DNA of 6,298 nt from Firmicutes bacterium CAG:631 (GTDB lineage Bacteria > Bacillota_I > Bacilli_A > RFN20 > CAG-631): positions 63,975 to 70,272 of the forward strand of contig HF998022.1 in assembly GCA_000433015.1 (NCBI GenBank), in the 5' to 3' direction. Numbering within the stretch: the stretch's first letter is position 1; the number at the start of each line of letters is the position of its first letter. Below the pieces are notes generated by a model, which saw only the letters and a list, made by a program, of their open reading frames with translations, ran no database searches and was not told where the DNA came from. The translations under genes and the position numbers were made by a program. Of this stretch, positions 1 through 4,602 are shown piece by piece.

Positions 1-1
1 G

Positions 2-1393
2 GAAGATATGGATGAGTTGATTGCTGAAGCAAAGAAAAGAAATATTCGCATTATCATGGATTTAGTTGCTAACCACACATCCAAAGAACATGTTTGGTTT
101 AAGCAAGCTTTAAAGGGAAAAGATAATCCTTATCATGATTTTTTTTATTGGCAAGATCAACCTGATCAAAAAGAATGTAGTTTTGGTGGTAGTTCATGGG
201 AATATGTTCCTGAATTAAATGAATATTATTACCATTATTTTGCTAAAGGACAAGTCGATTTAAATTGGACGAATCCGCAAGTACGAAAAGAAGTGGCCAA
301 TATTGTTAATTGGTGGTTAGATAAAGGTGTTGCTGGATTTCGAATGGATGCCATTGAACTGATTGGAAAAGATTTAAAAAAGGGCATTTTTGCTAATGGA
401 CCTAAAATTCATGAATATTTACGAGAATTAAATGAAAATTCCTTTGGGAAAAAAGAAGATAGTATTACCGTTGGAGAAGGTTGGCCAACGACAAGCATTG
501 CTTTAGACTATACAAGACCAGAAAACCATGAATTGGATATGATGTTCCAATTTGAAAGTGCTTGTATTACCAACAATACCAATCCATTAGGAAAATATGA
601 TCCCGTTGCTTTAGATTTAGTGAAATTAAAAGAAATTTTTGAACGTTGGCATCATGATTTATATGGAAAGGCTTGGAATGCTTGGTTTTGGGAAAACCAT
701 GATTTATCAAGAAGTGTTTCTCGCTTTGGGGATGATCGCTTTTATCGTGTAGAAAGTGCTAAAGCTTTAGCAATTATGCTTTTGATGACACAAGGAACAC
801 CTTATATTTATCAAGGAGAAGAAATTGGCATGACCAATGCCTATTATAAAAAATTATCTGATTATGATGATATTGATGCGCACGGAAATTATCAAGCATT
901 AGTTGTTGATAAAAAAATTGCAACGCATGAAAAATTTATGGAAGGTTTACAAAAAGGAAGTCGTGATAATTCTCGTACACCAATGCAATGGAATGATTCA
1001 ATTAATGCAGGATTTAACATTGGAGCCAAAACATGGTTAAAGGTTGTCCCAAATTATAAAGAAATCAATGTTGAAAAATCTTTAAAAGATAAAGATTCAA
1101 TTCTATATACTTACAAAGATTTAATCGCTCTTCGGAAATCAAAAAAATATAAAGATTTAATTTTAAATGGAACTTTTCAATTATATTTAAAAGAAGATCC
1201 TTACATTATGGTGTATGAAAGAGAATGGAAAGGTCAAAAATTATTAGTAGTGATAAATTTTGATGAAGATGAACATGTCATTGATTTACCTTTAGATGTA
1301 AAAAAAGTTATTTTATCTAATTATAAAGATAGTGTTTGTTCACTTTCAAAAGTCACTTTAAGACCATACGAAGCCATCATTTTTGAAAGATAA
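2..1393 (+). CDS. GH13 alpha-glucosidase (dextran glucosidase / oligo-1,6-glucosidase type), 5' partial
   Basis: Intracellular exo-acting glucosidase that would release glucose from short isomalto- or malto-oligosaccharides. The reading frame is open to the left edge, and the ATG at position 8 is an internal Met (Glu-Asp precede it), so the start lies outside. Numbering from that Met, the four GH13 regions are visible: region I DLVANH (18-23), region II GFRMDAIE with nucleophile Asp114, region III VGEGW with acid/base Glu157, and region IV ENHD with transition-state Asp232. GRDNSRTPMQW-like and PYIYQGEEIGMTN blocks, seen in GH13_31 and trehalose-6-phosphate hydrolases, follow. From memory, the spacing of the three catalytic residues (43 and 75) is close to that of Streptococcus mutans DexB and less like Bacillus oligo-1,6-glucosidase. 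The C-terminal beta domain is complete. Ala115 follows the nucleophile where alpha-1,6-preferring enzymes usually have Val, so linkage preference is open. Some 80 residues are missing. TreC remains an alternative. The next gene starts 21 bp downstream, probably in the same transcript. Confidence 0.93.
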   Translation, partial: EDMDELIAEAKKRNIRIIMDLVANHTSKEHVWFKQALKGKDNPYHDFFYWQDQPDQKECSFGGSSWEYVPELNEYYYHYFAKGQVDLNWTNPQVRKEVANIVNWWLDKGVAGFRMDAIELIGKDLKKGIFANGPKIHEYLRELNENSFGKKEDSITVGEGWPTTSIALDYTRPENHELDMMFQFESACITNNTNPLGKYDPVALDLVKLKEIFERWHHDLYGKAWNAWFWENHDLSRSVSRFGDDRFYRVESAKALAIMLLMTQGTPYIYQGEEIGMTNAYYKKLSDYDDIDAHGNYQALVVDKKIATHEKFMEGLQKGSRDNSRTPMQWNDSINAGFNIGAKTWLKVVPNYKEINVEKSLKDKDSILYTYKDLIALRKSKKYKDLILNGTFQLYLKEDPYIMVYEREWKGQKLLVVINFDEDEHVIDLPLDVKKVILSNYKDSVCSLSKVTLRPYEAIIFER

Positions 1394-1400
1394 AATTTAA

Positions 1401-1409
1401 AGGGAGGAG
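1401..1409 (+). promoter_or_regulatory. Strong Shine-Dalgarno of the broken EamA gene
   Basis: AGGGAGGAG lies 5 nt before the ATG at 1415 (GGAGG core 7 nt away) and is the best ribosome binding site in the window. It fixes the start of the first transporter gene. It also shows that translation initiation is intact although the reading frame breaks about 190 nt later. No promoter or terminator is visible in the 21-bp gap after the glucosidase gene. Confidence 0.75.
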
Positions 1410-1414
1410 AAATA

Positions 1415-1833
1415 ATGTGGGTTGTTGCAGCTATTTTTTCCGCCCTTTTTGCTGGTATCACAACGATTCTATCAAAATGTGGATTAAAAAATACCAATTC
1501 AAACCTTGCTACGGCTCTTCGCACATCCGTTGTTCTTTTGCTGGCATGGCTGATTGTTTGGATTACTGGGGCTTTTAAAACCATTACAGATATTAGTTTT
1601 AATTATGGATTTTTTTAATTCTTTCTGGAGTAGCAACAGGTGCTTCTTGGTTATGTTATTATTTTGCTATTCAACAAGGACAAATTAGTGTGGTTGTTCC
1701 CATTGATCGATTAAGTATTCTGGTGACGGTTCTTTTTTCTTATTTTGTTTTTCATGAAAAACTTTCTATGAAATCTTTCATCGGTTTATTGTTATTGATA
1801 GTGGGGACAGTATGTATGGCTATTTTTACTTAA
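1415..1833 (+). pseudogene. EamA/DMT-family small transporter, frameshifted
   Basis: A half-size drug/metabolite transporter: a single EamA unit of about five membrane segments that would act as a dimer in the membrane. The first frame gives 67 codons (1415-1618, MWVVAAIFSALFAG at the N-terminus) and ends at TAA 1616-1618. The rest of the protein (LILSGVATGASW, then PIDRLSILV and LLLIVGTVCMAIFT) continues in the next frame from about 1603 to TAA 1831-1833. Restoring one base gives exactly 139 codons, the same length as the paralogue at 1950-2369, aligning without gaps at about 40% identity. The paralogue's Lys-Glu-Trp-Ile-Tyr block aligns best if one A is missing near 1601-1602, which would read Ser-Phe-Lys-Leu-Trp-Ile-Phe. 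The T7 run at 1610-1616 is a second candidate site. It may be a true pseudogene, a sequencing or assembly indel, or less likely a slippage-expressed gene. Substrate unknown. Confidence 0.85.
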
Positions 1834-1843
1834 AATAAAAAAG

Positions 1844-1875
1844 AAAGTACAAGCAATTTTACTTGTACTTTTTTT
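1844..1875 (+). terminator. Rho-independent terminator after the first EamA gene
   Basis: A perfect 10-bp stem, AAAGTACAAG (1844-1853) with CTTGTACTTT (1862-1871), encloses an 8-nt loop and runs into a T7 tract (1869-1875). It starts 11 bp after the stop codon of the broken transporter gene. It should end the transcript coming from the glucosidase gene, making the second transporter gene a separate transcription unit. Confidence 0.85.
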
Positions 1876-1902
1876 GATAAAAATTGTATTCATTTTCATA
1901 AA
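1874..1902 (+). promoter_or_regulatory. Possible sigma-A promoter for the intact EamA gene
   Basis: TTGATA (1874-1879, 5 of 6 consensus bases) is separated by 17 bp from CATAAA (1897-1902, 4 of 6). The -35 box overlaps the T tract of the preceding terminator. The predicted start would leave a leader of about 40 nt before the ATG at 1950. In A+T-rich DNA such matches arise easily, so support comes mainly from the terminator just upstream, which demands a new promoter somewhere in 1876-1940. Confidence 0.4.
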
Positions 1903-1949
1903 TTATCCTGTTTTGGGCAATAATAAAGTTGAAAAGAGGATGATTATTC

Positions 1950-2369
1950 ATGTGGATTTTATTTGCTTTTTTATCGGCATTATTCGCAAGCTTAATGACA
2001 CTATTTATGAAAATGGGTTTAAAAGATATGAATCCACATGTAGCAACCGCTTTAAGAACCTCCATTGTAGTTTTGTTATGCTGGGGGCTCGTTTTTATTA
2101 CAAAAAGTCAAACAGGAATCAAAGCGATTCAAAAAAAAGAATGGATTTATTTGATCTTAGCAAGTATAGCCACATTTGGAACATGGACCTTTTATTTTTT
2201 AGCATTAAAAGAAGGCAGTGTTAAAAATGTGATGACAATCGATCGATTAAGTATTGTTTTTGCCATTATTTTTTCAGCCATTTTTTTAAAAGAAAGTATT
2301 ACTTATAAAACCATCATTGGCATGGTGGTTTTTTTATCGGGCGCAGTCTTACTAATTTATTATCATTAA
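1950..2369 (+). CDS. EamA/DMT-family small transporter (intact paralogue)
   Basis: A 139-residue integral membrane protein with a single EamA unit, the half-size form of drug/metabolite transporters, expected to work as a dimer. Approximate membrane segments are 2-19, 37-51, 65-85, 100-113 and 121-138. Features shared with its broken neighbour are the N-terminal MW, the SALFA stretch in segment 1, the ATALRTS motif (32-38) before segment 2, the W-I-x-LIL start of segment 3, and the IDRLSI motif (97-102). At DNA level the two genes share a 15-nt identical block at IDRLSI (1705-1719 and 2241-2255). The start is supported by AGAGGA (1935-1940) 9 nt upstream. The stop codon overlaps the stop of the convergent gene at 2366. 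Substrate cannot be read from the sequence. Small EamA proteins are often annotated only as predicted permeases. Whether it functions alone or needed the neighbouring paralogue as partner is unknown. Confidence 0.9.
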   Translation: MWILFAFLSALFASLMTLFMKMGLKDMNPHVATALRTSIVVLLCWGLVFITKSQTGIKAIQKKEWIYLILASIATFGTWTFYFLALKEGSVKNVMTIDRLSIVFAIIFSAIFLKESITYKTIIGMVVFLSGAVLLIYYH

Positions 2370-3220
2370 AGAGATGTAAAATCATATTCATTACCGTCAT
2401 CTAAATAATAGACATTATGCGTGCCTAATAATTTTTGATTTTCATCAACAATGGTTTTATTTTCTTCTTTATAAACAAAAATAAAAGTGTCTTCACTAAT
2501 AATAATATCTTGTGCAGTTGTAATAAAGTGATCTTCATTTAAATCTTTATCGACAACAGCATAGGCTTTACTTAATATATCGGTACAATAATGTGCATTT
2601 TTGGTATTAAAAACGAAGGTATAATTATAAGGATCCCCCAACATATCTTCGGCTCTTTGCATGGCTTTTTCACGTTCTTCTTTTGTGGCTTTGACTTTTA
2701 ATGCAACAAAGTTGGCACGTAAAGAATTATCAAAAAGCCAATCATTATAACCAATTTGAACATCATTATCTTCTTTTCTTTCATTGAGTCCTGTAATTTC
2801 AATGAGCGTTCCAATGCGGTTGGTGCCTGTTTGATTATCATTTAAATCTGCTCCATCAATTAAAGCAGCATGCCCTCCAGCATAAAAGTCCATAAACCAA
2901 TTGATAAGCGGAGTTACAGCAGCTTTTAATGAAACTAATAAATCACCACGACTTCCAATAAAAATTTCATCGGTATTTGGATGAATAGAGAAAGTAGGTG
3001 TTATATCTTTTTGATTGCTTTCTACTTTACAAAAATTCATATCATAGGTTCGCGAATATTGACAAGGGGAAATGGCTCCTTTTTTAAAATCAGTAATGAG
3101 TTGTTGTATGTGGTGATTTTCGATTGCTGCGTCAATAGTAAAATAACTTGCTGTCAAATAAAGACAACAAATGACGATTAAGAAAATTTTTAAGCCCGTT
3201 TTGTCAAATTTCTTTTTCAT
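2366..3220 (-). CDS. Membrane-anchored YiiX/YebB-like (C92, permuted papain fold) protein
   Basis: A probable cysteine hydrolase of the permuted NlpC/P60-papain group, held on the outer face of the membrane. Numbered from the ATG at 3220 (284 residues), it has a basic N-terminus (MKKKFDKTGLK), a hydrophobic segment at about 11-29 without a clear cleavage site, then an extracellular domain. Papain-like landmarks appear in permuted order: Gly-Asp at 92-93 (SRGDLLVS), candidate catalytic His117 in GGHAALID, and candidate nucleophile Cys212 in HYCTDILSKAY, after an N-Y-T-F segment at 199-202. His before Cys is what is known for YiiX/YebB and lipid-amidase-like relatives. The substrate is not predictable: peptidoglycan peptides, amides or lipids are all possible. 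A GTG at 3229 and an ATG at 3226 are in frame, but the Shine-Dalgarno overlaps them, so the ATG at 3220 is preferred. Its stop overlaps that of the convergent transporter gene, and a small membrane-protein gene is divergent upstream. Confidence 0.8.
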   Translation of the reverse strand: MKKKFDKTGLKIFLIVICCLYLTASYFTIDAAIENHHIQQLITDFKKGAISPCQYSRTYDMNFCKVESNQKDITPTFSIHPNTDEIFIGSRGDLLVSLKAAVTPLINWFMDFYAGGHAALIDGADLNDNQTGTNRIGTLIEITGLNERKEDNDVQIGYNDWLFDNSLRANFVALKVKATKEEREKAMQRAEDMLGDPYNYTFVFNTKNAHYCTDILSKAYAVVDKDLNEDHFITTAQDIIISEDTFIFVYKEENKTIVDENQKLLGTHNVYYLDDGNEYDFTSL

Positions 3221-3224
3221 ACTC

Positions 3225-3233
3225 ATCACCTTT
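3225..3233 (-). promoter_or_regulatory. Shine-Dalgarno that decides the start of the C92-like gene
   Basis: On the minus strand AAAGGTGAT precedes the ATG at 3220 with a 4-nt gap (AGG core 8 nt away). The two upstream in-frame candidates, GTG at 3229 and ATG at 3226, lie inside this site and could not use it. The shorter start is therefore favoured, which changes the protein by only three residues. Confidence 0.65.
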
Positions 3234-3275
3234 TTTCATTTTACCGCTTTTTTGATGAAAATAAAAGTTTTAATG

Positions 3276-3303
3276 TTGAAGTTTGACCATTATTGATTAT
3301 AAT
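3276..3303 (+). promoter_or_regulatory. Sigma-A-type promoter of the small membrane protein gene
   Basis: A perfect TATAAT (3298-3303) is preceded after 16 bp by TTGAAG (3276-3281, 4 of 6). Transcription would start near 3310, giving a very short leader of about 14 nt that begins right at the Shine-Dalgarno AGAGGTGA (3310-3317), 6 nt before the ATG at 3324. It is the most convincing promoter in the window and lies in the roughly 100-bp divergent region shared with the C92-like gene. Confidence 0.65.
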
Positions 3304-3323
3304 GGAAATAGAGGTGAATCAAA

Positions 3324-3560
3324 ATGAATAGTTTTATTAAATGGATGGATGAACAACCTAAATTAGTAAAAGCTTTACTTTGCATTCCTTTTATTGCCAT
3401 TATTTGGGTAATTTACCGCATTGTATTAAGTTTGAATGCTAAGGATTGGTTAGGTGTCATTTTAGGTGTCTTGCTTGTCTTTGTTGGCATTCCTTTTTTA
3501 TGGCTTATTGATTTAATTTGTATTTTAGTTCAAGAAAAAGTTTTGTGGTTTAAGTATTAA
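3324..3560 (+). CDS. Small two-segment membrane protein, unknown function
   Basis: A 78-residue protein I cannot assign to a named function. It has a short polar N-terminus (MNSFIKWMDEQPK), a first hydrophobic segment at about 17-36 (CIPFIAIIWVIYRIVL), a short loop with Asn-Ala-Lys-Asp (38-41), and a second segment at about 42-69 rich in Val/Leu/Ile with an internal Gly-Ile-Pro. It ends in a short basic, aromatic tail. Charge placement (Lys13, Lys16, Arg32, Lys40, Lys72, Lys77) does not give a clear topology. Reality of the gene is supported by a perfect -10 box, a good Shine-Dalgarno and a terminator hairpin 6 bp after the stop, so it is a complete single-gene unit. It resembles, by general look only, small conserved Firmicute proteins annotated as hypothetical. 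The divergent neighbour is a membrane-anchored papain-like protein, but a functional link is only a guess. Confidence 0.8.
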   Translation: MNSFIKWMDEQPKLVKALLCIPFIAIIWVIYRIVLSLNAKDWLGVILGVLLVFVGIPFLWLIDLICILVQEKVLWFKY

Positions 3561-3566
3561 TTGATG

Positions 3567-3594
3567 AAAAAATCAAGCATTTGCTTGATTTTTT
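3567..3594. terminator. Bidirectional hairpin terminator
   Basis: A perfect 12-bp stem, AAAAAATCAAGC (3567-3578) with GCTTGATTTTTT (3583-3594), closes a 4-nt loop. Each strand ends in a T6 run, so it can stop the small membrane protein transcript on the plus strand (stop at 3560) and the DegV transcript on the minus strand (stop at 3624). This suits the convergent arrangement. Confidence 0.88.
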
Positions 3595-3623
3595 GTTTTA
3601 AAAAAAGATGGATTTTTATCTAT

Positions 3624-4508
3624 TTAAACGTCATATTTTTTCAAAAAGGTTATGCCAATAGGATGAGGTCCAGTATGGACGGCTATAGTAGAACCAATTT
3701 GAAAGAAAAAAACATTTTCTTTTAAAGCTAATTCTTCTTTTACTTGTTTTGCAAAATTTTCGGCTTCATCTTTTTTATAACCATAGCCGATTCCAAAAAG
3801 ATAGTCACTATATTTTAATAAATTTTTTTTAAAGAATTGTTTGACACATTCAATTACTTTTGTTAATGATTTATTTCGAGTTAAAGCTATACCTGCAGAA
3901 TCAATGTCTCCATTTTTAAAAACAATGATAGGCTTGATTTTTAAAACGGAGCCTAAAATTGATTTTAATTTTCCAATTCGACCTCCGTGAGCTAAATAAT
4001 CCATGGATGCAATCGTAAAATATATTTTTCCAGTATGCTTGATATTTTCAATTTTTTCAATCGTTTCTTCAAAAGAAAGATGATTTTCCCTCATCCTTGC
4101 TAATTCTAAAACTAACATTCCTTCAATAACTGTGATTAAAGAAGAATCAATAACAGCAATTTTGGCATGAGGATATTTTTCTAAAATATCTTGTTTAGCT
4201 AACATTGCCCCATTATAAGAACCCGACATTTTAGAGGTAATGCAAATACAAATGACGGGAATCTCTTTTTTTATATATTGCTCAAAAGCATTGAAATATT
4301 CTTCTACAGTAGGCATGGATGTTTTTGGATATTGGTTAGGATGATCTACTAATTCTTGATAAAAATCTTGTGTATTTTTTTCTTGTTCTTTGTAATAATT
4401 TTGATCATCTAAAGAAACATAAAAAGAAACCACATCAATATCATATTTAGCAACTAAATCTTTAGGCAAATCACAAGCACTATCACATATTATTTTAAAA
4501 GGTTTCAT
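3624..4508 (-). CDS. DegV family protein (fatty-acid-binding, FakB-like)
   Basis: A cytosolic 294-residue protein of normal DegV length. Family members bind one fatty acid, and characterised FakB proteins present it to the kinase FakA for phosphorylation and entry into phospholipid synthesis. Visible signatures are the N-terminal IICDSACDLP (6-15), Thr63-Ser64 in the KTSMPT motif, Ser95-Gly96-Ser97 in SKMSGSYNGA, Arg177 in YLAHGGRIGK, KIKPII (190-195), and His278-Thr279-Gly280-Pro281 near the C-terminus. The last motif reads HTGPH where HTGPG is usual. Members of this family bind the lipid head group through the TS pair, the SGS loop and the HTGP histidine, all kept here. No FakA or second FakB gene lies in the window. 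The Shine-Dalgarno GGAAAGG (4521-4527) is 12 nt from the ATG, longer than usual, and an out-of-frame ATG at 4516-4518 lies between them. The gene follows the DXS-like gene in the same direction but with a terminator between. Confidence 0.95.
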   Translation of the reverse strand: MKPFKIICDSACDLPKDLVAKYDIDVVSFYVSLDDQNYYKEQEKNTQDFYQELVDHPNQYPKTSMPTVEEYFNAFEQYIKKEIPVICICITSKMSGSYNGAMLAKQDILEKYPHAKIAVIDSSLITVIEGMLVLELARMRENHLSFEETIEKIENIKHTGKIYFTIASMDYLAHGGRIGKLKSILGSVLKIKPIIVFKNGDIDSAGIALTRNKSLTKVIECVKQFFKKNLLKYSDYLFGIGYGYKKDEAENFAKQVKEELALKENVFFFQIGSTIAVHTGPHPIGITFLKKYDV

Positions 4509-4527
4509 TTTTTTTCATTTCCTTTCC

Positions 4528-4543
4528 ACATTTTTAAAAATGT
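4528..4543. repeat. 16-bp perfect palindrome upstream of the DegV gene
   Basis: ACATTTTTAAAAATGT reads the same on both strands and sits about 20 bp before the DegV start, touching its Shine-Dalgarno. Its position suits a repressor operator, but it is A+T-rich and could be chance. It does not resemble, from memory, the FapR or FabT operator sequences used in Firmicute lipid control. Confidence 0.4.
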
Positions 4544-4574
4544 AACAGCAAAAAATTAAAATAAAATTAAAAAG

Positions 4575-4600
4575 TTTTCCTTTCTTGTAAGAAAGGAAAA
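4575..4600 (-). terminator. Hairpin terminator after the DXS-like gene
   Basis: A 12-bp perfect inverted repeat, TTTTCCTTTCTT (4575-4586) with AAGAAAGGAAAA (4589-4600), has only 2 nt in the centre, so the hairpin loop is probably 4 nt or more with 11 or fewer pairs. On the minus strand it begins 2 bp after the TAA of the DXS-like gene and is followed by a C and a T5 run. It separates that gene from the DegV gene downstream, perhaps incompletely. Confidence 0.75.
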
Positions 4601-4602
4601 AA

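Noticed and set aside
1321..1584. 87-codon minus-strand open frame across the glucosidase-transporter junction
   Set aside because: It is antisense to two recognisable genes, has no good Shine-Dalgarno and no family resemblance; it is a shadow frame.
1610..1616. T7 run as a programmed -1 frameshift site in the first transporter gene
   Set aside because: The run is not in register as an X-XXY-YYZ heptamer in the zero frame, and the resulting Asn-Tyr-Gly-Phe-Phe fits the paralogue worse than restoring an A near 1601. Not excluded, only less likely.
1859..2065. 68-codon minus-strand open frame opposite the start of the intact transporter
   Set aside because: Antisense to a real gene and reading into a terminator hairpin; no initiation signal.
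1874..2224. 116-codon plus-strand open frame overlapping the intact transporter gene
   Set aside because: It lies mostly in the wrong frame over a clear EamA gene, its composition is not protein-like, and its start falls within the terminator tail.
2981..3181. 66-codon plus-strand open frame opposite the papain-like gene
   Set aside because: Antisense to a gene with clear motifs; no supporting signals.
3221..3229. GTG at 3229 as the start of the papain-like gene
   Set aside because: The GTG is part of the Shine-Dalgarno AAAGGTGAT, which is well placed only for the ATG at 3220.
3283..3288. TTGACC as the -35 box for the small membrane protein gene
   Set aside because: Only 9 bp from the TATAAT; the TTGAAG at 3276 gives a usable 16-bp spacing.
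3261..3289. Minus-strand promoter for the papain-like gene (TGGTCA, 17 bp, TTTTAT)
   Set aside because: Only 4 of 6 matches in each box in very A+T-rich DNA; too weak to list as a feature.
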